Part shown: in pieces, positions 1 to 12,440 of the stretch
How the letters are laid out: every line of letters starts with the position of its first letter
Numbering within the stretch: position 1 is the first letter of the stretch
Origin: Tetrahymena elliotti 4EA
Lineage: Eukaryota; Ciliophora; Oligohymenophorea; Hymenostomatida; Tetrahymenidae
Direction: 5' to 3'
Assembly (NCBI GenBank): GCA_000231825.2
Contig: JH720319.1
Coordinates: forward strand, 248,001 to 312,000
Length of the DNA stretch: 64,000 bases
Notes under the pieces: model-generated
The model's database searches: none
Told to the model about the DNA's origin: nothing
The model's input: only the letters and a program-made list of their open reading frames with translations
Program-made: the position numbers and the translations under genes

Positions 1-953
1 TTTTAATTAAGACCAGAAGTTAATTCACTCATGACAGAGCAATATCAAGTAAGTTAAATTTCTGCTACAAGATGTAGCTTATTAGCTTGATGAAGTATTT
101 GCTTTATGTTAAGATATCAGAATTACTGAAATTATAATTTTTTTTTCTATAGGGCGAGGGATTGATTTGACTAATTAATATTGTTTGCTAATAATTATCT
201 TGCACTTAAGAATGTTAAATTAAATTAACTAAATTACTGATTTTTTAAAGTTTATCTTTAATTATTCTTAATATCTGATTTAAGATTCATTTCAATTAAT
301 TTATTTTAGGTCTTGTTATTGTATTGTTCTATACCTTAAATTACTCTCCTCTCTCTATTATAATATATTTTACTAGCACTCATAACTCCAATGTTTATAT
401 GTTCTTATCTGAATCTATATCATACCAATGTATACAAACAGAATATTAATTAAAATAACTTCCCAAATATTTTCATTTTTGAAAACCTGTTTTTTTTGCC
501 AACCTCAATCTAAATATCAACTATTTTTTAAAATGTATCCAAAAGATAAAAGATATTAATTATATGAGCTAACTAAAAACAGAAAAGTAGATTTATTTTT
601 CTATAAATAAATTGAAATATTTATATAACTGATTTGCAGAAGTTTATTGATAATTGTAAAGATACTTGAAATAATCCAATCACATTTTTATAAAAAATAT
701 TTATCAAAATATTTAGATAATGAAGAAATGTATGGACATAAACATATATTTTTGAAAACTTATTAATTATTTGATTAACTTTTGCTTGTTAAAAATCAAA
801 TTAGAAAACAATCCTGATAATTTTTACTTAAAATTTGAATCATGTTTATATCAAATTAAAAATTTGATTCTATTAAAAAGTATTAAAAATCAAATTTATA
901 TTTTGTCAAAATCAAGTGGATATTTATCAGAATCTCATCTTCATTTTTCAGAA
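1..953. other. AT-rich leader region without a supported gene
   Basis: No convincing coding region is seen on either strand. The frame of the next gene stays open (no TGA) upstream of its chosen ATG for roughly 180 bases, but there is no better ATG there. The bases just before that ATG end in a pyrimidine-rich run plus CAG, so an upstream 5' exon cannot be excluded. Confidence 0.5.
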
Positions 954-3087
954 ATGTCTCGTAATAGAAGATCATTTAGTCAATAAAATTATCAAAAGGA
1001 TACAAGTTTGCTTGATACTAGCACCCACTTAACTTAAAAAGATATAGATTTATATACAAGGAAGCTAGAATTTGAAAGAAAGTATGACATAAATTATTCC
1101 AAAAAAAATGCATATTTAATAGCAGCTTCAAAAAAAAATAAAAGCAAAGCTTAAATATTTTCCTTGCAAATTTTAAATCTAATTAATTTAAATTTAATGT
1201 AATCATTAGGAGGGCTTATGGGACCTAACAATCTCTTGATGAGCTTAAAAAAGATATTGAAAATAGAAAAACAAGAATAAGGTAATTGAAATTGATAACT
1301 GAAAAATCAGTAAACAGAAAGACTTCTGCAGCTTTGTAAAACCTCCGTAAATCTTGTGAGAATGTAAATTAGTTGAATTAATCAATAAGATGTGTAAAAT
1401 AATGATAAAAAAACAGCATAAGAAGCAATATAATACTCTTTTAGATGAAGTTAACCTAGTAAAAACGCAAATAAACAAATTAAGGAAGGAAAGAGCATCA
1501 TTTATGGAAGAATATGTTCAAGCTGAACAAGAATTAGAAAGCTACTCTAAAGAAGTAGAAACTTTGAATAAAATAAATGAAGCAAGAAGAGAAGAAGATG
1601 GTAACAAATTTTTAAATATATAATTTTTTGCTGAATTTCTAAAAAAATAAAATAGTTGACAGATAAATCAAATTATTAGAATTAAAAGAGGCTAAAAGCT
1701 AAGAGCTTACTAATTATGAATCTCAATTTAACACAATGAAAGTAATAAAATAAACAATAAATGAATTAGAAATAGATAAATTAAATTTATTTTTTTTAAA
1801 TCAAGGAAACATTTTTAAAGAAAAAACTCATTCTTGATAAAGAATAAACCCATAATAAACTCTTTAAAGAAGAAGATAATATGTATGAAAATCACGATAC
1901 ACTCTCTGTGTTGAAAAATAGACTGAAAAAAATAATATTTGTAAAAATAGCATTTTTGAAGCAATTTAGGTTTTAATATTATAAATATAAAATTAAAGAG
2001 AAATAAAAATAAAGTGAGAATTCTTGATGATTACATGAGAAACCTAACAATTATTGATGATGGTTTTAATTAAATAAAAGAATAAACTGGTATGACTGAT
2101 ATTGTTGAAATTCAAAATACCTTCATTAAATCTGAGGAATAAAATCATCAACTGTAAGATTTAATTCTAATAATCTAATATCTAATGTTTAAATAAATAC
2201 TTTTAAAATTAGTTTAACTTATAGTGATCTGCTGAATTAGCAAATAGATAATTTAGAAGATGTTACAAAGGACATTGAAAGGAAAATATAAGATTAAGAA
2301 AAAGAAAATTCAGTCAGATAATAAATATTAAATGGCGTTCCAGATGAAGATAAATTAAAAGCAAAAATAGCTGCTATTTTGCAAACTAAATAGATTCCTA
2401 TTACTTAGTTTTAGAAACTACTTGATGAAATTTTCCCTTTTTTAGAAGTAATATTTTTTACACATTTTAAAAAAATTTTAATTTGGTATCTATAAAGCAA
2501 ATGTTATTAGGCCTTGCCGAGAGTAAGTTTAATACCTAATTTCCTTATAAATTGTTTGAGTATCAGAATGGTATATTGCTAAATGAAGGAACCGTTGATT
2601 TATATTTATGTAAGTTTGATAAAATAAAAATTATGTAAAATGTTAATTATTTTTCTTTAAATAGCTGACTTAGAAACATATGTCATGGAGTTGCTAAAAT
2701 ATATTGCCAAAAAGAATGGTTTAAGTAATGCATACACTAGTGCTCTACTAATAGAAGGTATCCCTGAGAAAGACTTTAGTGCTAAAAAATAAGTAATTTA
2801 TAAAATAATATTATAAAATTAATTATTTTGTAAAATTAAAAAAGGGCGAGTAGTAACTAAACATTCCTATTTCAAATAGCTAAGAAGCAGATGAAAACAA
2901 TCCTTCATTCTTAAATGATAATTAACTTTATAATTACTAATCTTTCAAGGATCATGCAATAAATGTTCTTGATAAAAAAAAATAATATTAAAGTGTTCCA
3001 AATAATATAGAATTTAGTCCACAATAAAAAAATTTAGATTCTGTCTCAGGTCCTAATAAAGTACTAAGAGGAAATTATATGAAATGA
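954..3087 (+). CDS. coiled-coil protein, multi-exon, unrecognised
   Basis: The product begins MSRNRRSFSQQ and reads through many in-frame TAA/TAG codons. It is mostly charged heptad-rich helix (for example LDELKKDIENRK, then INKLRKERASF, then LLELKEAKSQEL), so a long coiled coil is clear. Small AT-rich GT...AG introns join the exons; good examples start near 1604, 2448, 2610 and 2792. The last part is less helical, contains LSDLETYVMELLKYIAKK, and ends in a polar tail stopping at the TGA at 3085-3087. The frame change near 1350-1390 needs either a very short intron or a sequence error, so the exon structure there is uncertain. The composition would fit a cytoskeletal or ciliary coiled-coil protein, but no family signature was recognised. 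The ATG at 954 is the first reasonable one, though an upstream exon is possible. Confidence 0.75.
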
Positions 3088-3877
3088 TTTAAATAAATAA
3101 TTAAGTGAAAAATATAATAAAAGATTTTAAATTATTATTTGTATATAATAAATATTCTTTAGCATTCTAACACTTTTTTAGATACCTAATGTAGAATTTA
3201 TTTTCATTATTATTTTTCTATTTTCAAACTTTTTCAACAATTTGGAATTTTTGAATCTTATTTCAACAAATAATTGTGGTCTAGATATCAAATAAAATAA
3301 AATTTAAAATGATGAGTCAGTTTTCTAATTTACATTTAGATAAAAACTCTACCTCCATTTACAATTTCTTATGTTTATGAGAAGGCCTTGAATTAAATAA
3401 ATTGACATAAAAAACATCATTCATAATTTACTTTTTGTCTATTAATTTATTTTTTGTGAATTTTTAATAGCTGAATTGATTTAGAAGAGGAAGATTTGTT
3501 TGTTTTAAAGAAAATACTTTTTGTTAATATTATTTATTCAACAAAAGATATTTAACAGCTCAGTTTGGAAGTATGGAAGTATTTATAAATAAAGAAGAAT
3601 AAGTAATTTATGTAAGCGTAAAGGATACACAAATCATATGAATAAAAATCAGTTTTATATAATTTTTAATTGATTTTAGTTATTTTATATCAGCATTTAA
3701 AAGTTAAAGATATGATTTTATTCTTCACATTCTATATATTTTAAAATAATTATAATGTACAATTTTAAAAGGTGTTTTTGGTTTTTAAATAAATGGTTTT
3801 GTGGCATTAGCGTTATGGCTGGTAGGTAGACTTGTTTCATTATCATATTTGTATTTACTTTTTTAATTCATTCATGA
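3088..3877. other. intergenic spacer, convergent 3' ends
   Basis: AT-rich spacer between the 3' ends of two convergent genes, presumably holding both 3' untranslated regions. No ORF of convincing composition is seen. Confidence 0.6.
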
Positions 3878-6800
3878 TCAATTTTTTCTACTATCTATTT
3901 AGTCATAATCAAATTTAGAAGAATTTCTAGTCAATCTTCCACTTCTTGTTGTTCTTTATTGCTAATTTTGAGACTAGTAATTAACATTTGGTTAAACATT
4001 CTACTATCCTAAATTTTAAGATTAATATTCATTTAACTAATAGTCTTAATTTACATTTTAGTTTATTTCATATCCTTAACTTGCGTCGTAGTTATAATTA
4101 GTTTGACCATAATTATTATCTAAATTATTAAGTGGTTCATAAGATTAAGAATTATAATTCTATACTTAATTTATTTAACTTTATTGGTTATTATAGTATT
4201 GAGTACTTGGTTCATTTAATAAATTAGTTCCAGCAAATGTTAATCCATTTTAGTTGGCATTTGACTGATTAGTAGGATAAGAATCGCTAATAGAGTTTTA
4301 TTGATAGGAAGGGAGGTATTGTTAGCTATAATTAACTTAATTTTAATTTTATTGAGTTTTTTATTATTAGTTTCCAAATTATGATATTTAAGAGTTAGGA
4401 TACTTTTATTAATATTATTCAGCCTAGAGTTGAGGGTTACTGGTCAGAGAATGTTGTTTTTCAATTGGAATAGGTATTAAATTTTATGGTGTTTGTTAAG
4501 GAAGCTTGATTTAAATAGTATTATTCGCGTTGTTTTAATTGGAGTTAGTATTGTAGTTAGGGAACAAAGTTTAAATTGTTTTTGTTACATTTTTTTTATT
4601 TTTAATTGCAAGAGATACACATAATTCTATGTTTAGGAAGTTACTAACTATTTAAGTTAGGATTTCTTTAATTTTCTTTGAGCTCTCGCAGATGGGACTA
4701 TCAGGATTATTAAATTTATTTGCGTTTGAGTCTATCAAATTAATATCATGGAAAATACTTTATTGTGAGCGATAGTAGCCATTCTGTAATCTTCTTTAAA
4801 TTTTAGAAATATCCATAGGGAATTCTACAAACTCATAATAGTGTTTATATTTTTTTACGTTTACTGCTTCTTCAAAATAACAAGTAATTTCACTTTGGCT
4901 ATCAGTTAGTAATTTTATAAACTTTAAAATTTATTCTGTTTCTTCCTATGAAAGGCAAGCATCATCTACAGGATAGTCTTCTGGAGAAGATGTTCTTCTG
5001 ATTGGTTATAAGATATCCCAGCAAGATATTCTTGTCATATTAGGCCCTTCTAAATTTAATTTAACCTTTTGAATAATTTTTTCATCTACATTGTCTAATT
5101 TAACCTTTAATTTCATGTGTTCTGAGTTTTACTATTTATTCAATTAAAAACATGTTATTTTAAAATAAATTCGAAATCAAAATTACTTTTTAATATTCCT
5201 CTTTAGCTGATATCTCAACAACTTGACCACTCAAGACTTAATTACGATAGAAGAATTCTAATTGATGAGGGAGATTAAGATTTTCTTACAAACATATTGA
5301 TTAATCATATAATTCTTAAGGAATTAAGAAGCTTCCACATTACATTTGTGTATTTGAAAAATAAACTGAAAATTCATCTCCAGTTTCTAAAATTTTTAAT
5401 TATATGAATAAGAAAATTGGTCTTTCCTTGTATTTTTCTTAAATCTTTTTGGTGCTAAGCATAGGATAAGAATATTCTATGGAGCTTACTTGGCATAAAG
5501 TAGGCTTATAGAGCTCTCTATAACTCAAAAAAGGTAGAATGTGATATCCCATATTCTAGGATGTTGTCTACCCTTTTTTTTAGAAGTTAGAAGAGTTTTC
5601 ATCTCCTTAAAATTCATCACCACTATCAATTAATTTAGAAGATCTTTAGGCAGTTGCTTTCCTAGTAGATCTATTATTTCCATTTTAAGCAGATTTTTCT
5701 TATTCCTTTTATAATCTGTCTACTAATGGAGCATAATCAAATATTTCGAAATATTTTTCACAATACTCTTCATGTGCTTGGAAGATGTAGTAGCACATGT
5801 CATTTATCTATGGGAGGTATTAATAAGGATCATTTGACTCTCTTTCAAGATACTCTCTGATGAAAGTTCTTTTATCTTGTTCATCCTTTTAAATACGGAC
5901 AGTGTTGTTTTAAGCATAGCAATCAAAGCAAAAGTATTTTTTATCTCTCATACATCCTCTATATTTACTGCATTGCTCTTCGTGATATACATTTTTGCAA
6001 CCACTGCATTATTTAGCTTCCTCCTCAATAAGTAAATCACATCTTGCACAAACTGATTTTTTATCTTCATACATAGAAGTTGCTTCTTCTCTGCGAGGAT
6101 CAGAATCATTAGTTTTTATTTTTTTAACTAATTTATTACTATTTTATCCATTTTTCTTGATTCCAGCCTCCTGTGAAGTTCTTTTCTTCAAGAAGTTTTT
6201 CTTTTTCTTATCAGTATATTCCTCATCATCCTCATCAAAATCATCTATTTCCTCATCTTCATCATTATCATATATTTTATTATTGTTTTTCTCTGAGTGC
6301 TTATTCTCTTATTGAATCTCATCCTCATCACTTATAACACCATTCTTTTTGGTGCTTCTATTTTTTTATTTTACTGGTATCTCATCCTCTTCATCTTCAT
6401 CTTCGGAGTCTTAAATTTTTTTTCTATTTGTGCTTGAATTACGAAGAGAGCGACCGCTTTATCTTTAATTATTTTATGAAGAAGATGCAACTGTTGTCCC
6501 TGCACTTGACTTTTTAGGCTTTCTAAGCTTATATTCATAGTCATCTTCGTCTTCATAATTAATGTCTACATCATCATCTTCTTCTTCTACAATCTCATCT
6601 GAAAATCTATCTTCTGATTCACTTTCATTACTATTATAGCCACCATCATCATATTATTTATTTCTCTTACTCCTTTTATTTCTTGAAGAAGTTCTCAATG
6701 ACTTTGTATTATTTTATGCTTCTTGATGTTAAGCTTATATAGTTGTTGTTGAGCTTCTTGTTTAGTGTGCATTTCCTCTTGTTTCAGTTTAATTATGAGT

Positions 6801-9800
6801 TTATTAAGAATAATTGCTCTATCTTAATGAGTAGTGGTTATTGCTATTAGTGTTATTATTTAAGTAATATTCATCATTATCTTCTTCGATGATATGTTGA
6901 TTTCTCCTCCTTAATCTAGTGTGAGTATTACCTTCATTATTATCTAAGCCACTATTATATCCTGTACTATTTAAGAGATTACCATCTTCACCAGGAGTGT
7001 ACTACATGCTATAGCTGCTTCTAGTATTTCTATTGTACCTAAGTGTACCTTAGCGCTACTACCCATCGCTTTATTGTTAAGTTAGTGTTAAGCCCCTTAA
7101 CTCATTTGAAGTTGAATTAGAAAACCTTTTTAGACGTGTCCTTCTCTAGTTAGAAGAATCCTTCTTCTCCTCTTCTTCTTCATCTCCAAAATCATCAGCA
7201 ATAACTCTCCTTCCTCCTCTTGATCTACTTCTGTTATTTTATTAATTTCTTCTGTCAATTGGTTCAAATCCTCCTCCGTTTCTTCTTGGAAATGGGTCAT
7301 CAAGTTCCATTTCTTCAAGTAAATCTTTTTATAATTCTTCATCATCTTCATTTATATCTTTAAAATTAACTTCACTATCTTCCTAGCTAACTATCTTTAA
7401 AATAATTTTAATAATAAATTTGAAAAAATTCTTTATTAATTTTAAAAAACTTACATCTTCTTCTGATAACATTGAATCCTCAAAGTCGTCATTATATCTG
7501 GTATTATTAGTATTATTTTATCTTCCACCTGGCCTTCTACCTCTTCCACGTTGACCACCTCTTTAATTACCTAAGGGTTGGGGTTAAGATAATTAGCTAG
7601 ATCTTCTATTAAGCTATTATTAATTACCTCCTACGGGAATACTATTGGAACGAGCTTAATCTAAATCTTCATCATCGATAACTCTTCTTCTATTACTGTT
7701 TCTTTAAAGATTAATTGGCTATTCGCTTTCTTATCTAACAAGGAGTCCATTCTCAGGAATTTATCTTTCTTATACAACTCTTACAGGCTGAGCTGATGAA
7801 ATAACTTGTTAAAATAAATCTTCATCAGATTTGGCTTCAGTCTTTTTAACATCAAGATTGTGTCTTTTTTGAATTTCTTTAGACATTTTTTTGAGAATTT
7901 CCATTCTTTCTGAATAGTCTACTCTCATGCTTCCTTCCATAGTAGCATTTGCATTATTGTAAGAATCCCTCAATTAATTACACAATGTAAAATAAGCTGT
8001 TTTATCTTTTTCTTAATTTTTTAAATACTTTTCAACTAAATTTTCTGAAAAGTTTTCATCTTTCTCTTTTTATTCATTTTCTAAGATCTTTAGCTCTGAA
8101 ATTTTATCTTCGATTAATTTCAAAGCGACATCAGATGTTTCTTCAAAATACCCTCTGTCTTTTAATTTTTTTAGGTCATTGTTATATTCAAATCTATATG
8201 GGATTCTCTAGTAGTCACAAATTTTTCCTCTACTTTTAATATTGATTTCTATTTCGTCATCAGTAGACCAAGGAACATGATTATCGCTGTATATAAATAT
8301 TTCTGTATCATTAGCAAAGAACTGCTCAGTAGGAGTTGTTTTATAAATTTCTGGGCAATCGTACCCATACAAACTGAAAGATCCATAGTAAGTACTTGCA
8401 ATAAATTTGAGTCCATCAGGTGCCCAACAGCCTAATTGTTAAAATATTTTTTTTATCAAAATTTTTTAAAATATTTTATTTAAGATCAAAATTTTAAAAT
8501 GATTTTCTTCATTAAAAATTTTGTGGTTTAGCATTTATAATGCTTATTCATGTTTAATTACTCAAATAAAATTTTCTTGTTTACCTCTTGCTTGAAAAAA
8601 TTTAAGAAGAGTTCGATAATTAACTGATAAATTAAATTAATAATTTAATTAAAAAACAAAAATAACAGACCAAAATTAAATTCTTTTTTAATTAAAAAAA
8701 ATGTTTACCATCCAAAACTGGAACTTCAAGATTAGGATATCCAATGTGGTACCCTCTTTCTTAGAATATGTTCAAAATGCACCCTAATGAGACATCGTAT
8801 AAAATAATTTGGCCTGCGTAATCAGCTGTTAAGAGAATATTTTCCTATGTTGGATGGGGTTCAAAAACTAGGATATGATCCTATAGTTTTGCGGGTGTAT
8901 TTTATTGAGTAAACTCATGCTTTATTTTTTTTTCAGATAACTCATGTACATATACTACTGTTTCAACTTCCTTAGTCCTCTTCATTTTTCTTGTGAAAGT
9001 GGCGAATGCGTATCTATTCTTGCAACTAAATGCAACATTCCAGCAATTTTTTTCACACTTTTTTTACAAAATATAAATAAAAATAAAATAATAATATAAA
9101 GTAGAATTATTTGTAGCGGAAACGAATGTAGGAGTTCGTTAAATAATTTTGAATTTACCGTATCTGGCTTCATCAGCAGATAAAATAAAAGTCAAATGCT
9201 GATGAAAATAAAATTAATTAATTTTTGAAAAGTAGAGAAATTGATAAACTAGCTGTTATCCTTAATTAAAATTATCTTTTTTTAATTTATATTTGATAAC
9301 CCAAAAAAAAAAATTTTACTTAACTTGAATTGTTAATTATTGGCGCAAAAAAAAAATAATAAAAATCCAAGATTAAAGATGAATGAAAATCTAATAATTC
9401 TACCTTGTTGGAGTTGTCAAAATAAATGGAAAAGATTTGATCACTAAGTCTTTTATCATTTTCTATCAACTTCTTCCATGGCCATATTTTAGCATATCCA
9501 TCAAAAGAAGCAGTGATCATGAACTCACCATTAGGCGAAAATTTGATCAGCTAGCAATTCTTGGAATGTTCTTTCTTTTCTATGAATGGAAGGACTGAGC
9601 GATTTCTATTTTCCAGTGTATGTATCTTTTCCCATACTAAGATTTCTCCTGTTTCAGTACCAACAACTAAGTAACCAGCTGGGTGAGTCTCTATACAGAC
9701 AGCTTCATTCTTATTATCATTATCAACTATTTTAGATTCTTGCATTTTTTTATGCTTTCTCATTGCGAGTGTGATGACTGGTTACAAATTCTAATTTATG

Positions 9801-11292
9801 CCACCTCCATTTTCTTAGAATTAATCTTCTTTGTATCTATTTTTGATTAATATTATTTTTAAAAACTAATTTTGATTTTTGAAAAATAGATATGATGAAT
9901 CAATTAATCTTTTTTGATAACCAACCAATTAATTTTCTTTTTTTTTATTCATCTCAAAAAAATAAATAAAATTGACTAGATTAGCTTTTTATTGTCTTTT
10001 CTTACACTCAATCAATTAATTAATCCAAAATTTGATTTTTTACTGCGCTGCGGGCAAATTGCATTAAAAATTCTTTGTTCATTAATATTTGATTGTCTAA
10101 TTGAATTGAGTATTTTCTGAAATCTAAAATTTGTTTTCAGTCACAAGGAGACAGAGTGTCAAATTAGAAAGTAGAATTAAATATAATTTATTTATTAAAA
10201 TTGTTGGATGTTATGAATTAGATTATATGTAGTATTTGTCTATTTATCATTATTTTTACTCTTTAGACACAAAAAAAATTGATTCTAAAATGTCAAAAAA
10301 ATGAATGGAAGAAAAGAAAAGAAATGGTTTTTAATAATTTACATAAGAATATTTCCAACATTGCTCATCATCAATAGGTAGAGCTATTCAGTAAATTCAT
10401 TTTGATATTTATAGAAAACAACAGCATTTAATTATTCTTTTGATTTAAAACAAGTTAGGCACCTTTAATTAAAGATATCCCAAACTCTCGCTGTGAAATC
10501 TATTGAGCAAGTTACTAAATACTTATTACAAGGAGAAATATCATTGCTCAAAATACCACTTGTGTGGCCTTTCAAGTTTGACAAAAGCAATCCATTTTCA
10601 GCACTCCAAATCTTAATTAAACCTTCTTCGTCAGCTGTAATTACTAAGCGTCCGCTTTTATCAAATGTTGTGTTGTAGATTGGGATGTAAGGTTCACCAC
10701 TTTCTTCGTTGATAGAGCCTGAGTCTGCAGAATATGCATGACCGAAGCATGTTTTTAAATGCTAAAACCTCAAAATAAATGTATCATTTGATAATTCATC
10801 TGTATCCTTAAGACTTCTATCCTATCTTTTTCTCTTAATAAATAGGTCTCTTGCTGGCTATATGTACATAGCAGGCTCGTTGAGCATTTAAGAAAGTTTA
10901 ATCATCTTTTAAATAAACAAATTCTGTGTGCCTATATTTTAGCTTTTTACGCGCTATGCACTAAAGCGCTAGTAAATAGATAAGATTGTATTTAGATTTT
11001 CATCCTTGGAAAAGAGAGTAGGATGACAGCTACTTCCCTTTTATTAAAAGTTTAATTCATCAAAGGTTGCATCTACATGGCTTCCATCAAATGCAAGTAG
11101 CTACCCTAGCAAATGATTGGTTTCAGCATAGCTTTTAATTTAGTCAAGCAGCCTTCTATCAAAATACTCGTCTTGTTATAAATACTGGATAATCAAAAAA
11201 TATAGACGCTGCTTAACCATGTTTTGATTATCAAAAAACACTCTACCCTTTGAGCTTACGTGCTTTGTTAATACTATTTCTTCTTCTTACAT
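3878..11292 (-). CDS. BRWD/PHIP-type WD40, PHD-like finger and bromodomain chromatin protein
   Basis: About 2,000 residues in at least five exons, ATG at 11292 and TGA at 3878-3880. An N-terminal helical segment (KQRLYFLIIQYL) and eight-blade-type WD40 repeats come first, e.g. GLIKIWSAENG and DFTARVWDI (genomic 10.7-10.4 kb), GEILVWEK and AKIWPWK (9.7-9.4 kb), and GQIILYDVS (8.8 kb). Next is the family-typical post-WD40 segment (DNHVPWSTDDE, 8.3 kb) and a long acidic, arginine-rich low-complexity stretch. A Cys/His finger follows (CARCDL...CSGC...YH...C...FCFDC, 6.05-5.93 kb), PHD-like in spacing. Then comes the region equivalent to the PHIP cryptic Tudor domain (LPQINDMCYYIFQAHEEY), the ISCWDI motif matching the family's LSPWDM, one bromodomain (PMDISKIQRRLQNGYYR, NANKFNNPDS; 4.9-4.65 kb) and a Gln/Asn-rich tail. 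BRWD/PHIP proteins read acetylated and methylated chromatin in the nucleus. The second bromodomain of animal homologues is absent. One intron (about 10.33-9.84 kb) is unusually long. Confidence 0.9.
9342..9350 (-). promoter_or_regulatory. E2F-like 9-mer inside an intron of the BRWD-type gene
   Basis: Read on the minus strand this is TTTTGCGCC, matching the E2F/DP consensus TTTSGCGC. It lies in an intron next to a poly-T run. The identical 9-mer recurs at 12576-12584. GC-containing words are rare in spacers this AT-rich, which is the only reason to note it. Function is inferred, not shown. Confidence 0.2.
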
Positions 11293-11827
11293 AATTTCTA
11301 AGTCTTAATTGATAGCTTAGAGGTATTGTCAGTTTGCTTTTAAACACTATTTCAATTCTTATTTAGACCCCTCAAACGTCGTTATTCCAATTTTTAAAGC
11401 TATGCTTATGGATAATAATATCGAAGTAATGTTTTCCTTATTTCAAAATGCGATTCTTTTTAACTTTAACTATGCTTAATCCTTTATTTATAATGATTAT
11501 TCGAAATAATTTATTGTCTAATAATTAATAATTGTTTCTTGCAATCAGGAATTGTTTCTTTCTTGCCTTGGGCTACTTCCTCTTTTTCTCTTCTTCTTAA
11601 TCTTATTTATTTCTTCTTATTATTATAGATCTATGAGCTTTGTTTGCTTTTAATTGTTTTTAGTTTTTTTACTTTTTAACTTTTCTTTTATTTATTAATT
11701 AATGTATTTTCTTTATTATGGTTATACATAATGTCCTCTTTATGTTTATATTGAATGCTGAATCAAAGAAAGAGATGGGGAAAACAAAGAAATTAACAAA
11801 AGAAATCAATTAAAAACAAACAAATTG

Positions 11828-11846
11828 ATTAATTAATTAATTAATT
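11828..11846. repeat. ATTA simple repeat
   Basis: Nearly five tandem copies of the tetranucleotide ATTA, palindromic in nature; a common slippage product in such AT-rich DNA. Confidence 0.9.
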
Positions 11847-11895
11847 GTTTTATGATACAGACTAACTAAATCAATAAATGCAGCAACTATATAGC

Positions 11896-11940
11896 ATACA
11901 CTACATACATACATAGATGCATGCATACATACATACATAC
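11896..11940. repeat. CATA microsatellite with internal palindrome
   Basis: Tandem CATA/ACAT tetranucleotides, interrupted in the middle by GATGCATGC, which contains the self-complementary word GCATGC. A short microsatellite likely to vary in length between strains. Confidence 0.9.
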
Positions 11941-12347
11941 TGCAAGGACTCATTCATTTATTTATTTAAAGCTCTTCTCAAAGAGGGTTATAATTTTCTA
12001 TTAATTGGAGGTGTCTTTGAATATTATTACTTTGGTCGGATATATACATCAATCGACTAATTAAACTAATTAATGAGTGTCTTTACATTATTATTACCCT
12101 ATATTTATAAAATTTTTCATTTGTATTTAATTAATTTATAAACCCTATTCAAAATTCTTTTGGTTTTCCCCCTTATTAATTTGATTGGAATTATCAAAAT
12201 ACCCTCTAAAAATCAAAAAAACTTACTTTTCAAAAAATTATAATCATAAAACAAAAGGTTTGAAAGATTTTCAAAATTAATAAAAGTCTTTCGACTTATG
12301 CCAACCAATAATTATGCTCAACAAAAAAGCTATAAAAATCTTTCTTA

Positions 12348-12440
12348 TCACCTAGTTACTCTCTTAACTGCCTTGTAGATCAAGAGGGTTAACAGAGGAG
12401 CAATTTCTACTTTATGAGTTTTGGCATTAGCATCCACCAT
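12348..12440 (-). CDS. possible 30-residue micro-ORF or orphan first exon
   Basis: Starting from AAAATGG, a context close to the usual ciliate start, the frame reads MVDANAKTHKVEIAPLL and continues to a TGA at 12348-12350 (30 codons). Base composition is markedly richer in G+C than the surrounding spacer and codon choice looks gene-like. The tail is basic (KAVKRVTR). The final codon AGG sits directly before GTGATAAG, so this could also be a first exon whose donor is that GT, but no matching downstream exon was found. No family recognised. Confidence 0.3.
   Translation of the reverse strand: MVDANAKTHKVEIAPLLTLLIYKAVKRVTR

Larger units (their letters stand above)
11293..12347. other. spacer upstream of the BRWD-type gene, with simple repeats
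   Basis: Presumed promoter and 5' untranslated region of the minus-strand BRWD-type gene. It holds two simple-sequence tracts annotated separately. No coding region is supported. Confidence 0.6.

Noticed and set aside
771..953. Possible N-terminal extension of the first coiled-coil gene
   Set aside because: The frame is open upstream but has no ATG and reads as AT-rich chance sequence; kept only as a note because a spliced 5' exon cannot be excluded.
7571..7583. Telomere-like GGGTTGGGGTT
   Set aside because: Resembles the Tetrahymena G4T2 telomere repeat, but it is under two repeats and lies inside the coding sequence of the BRWD-type protein, where the minus strand reads Gln-Pro-Gln-Pro.
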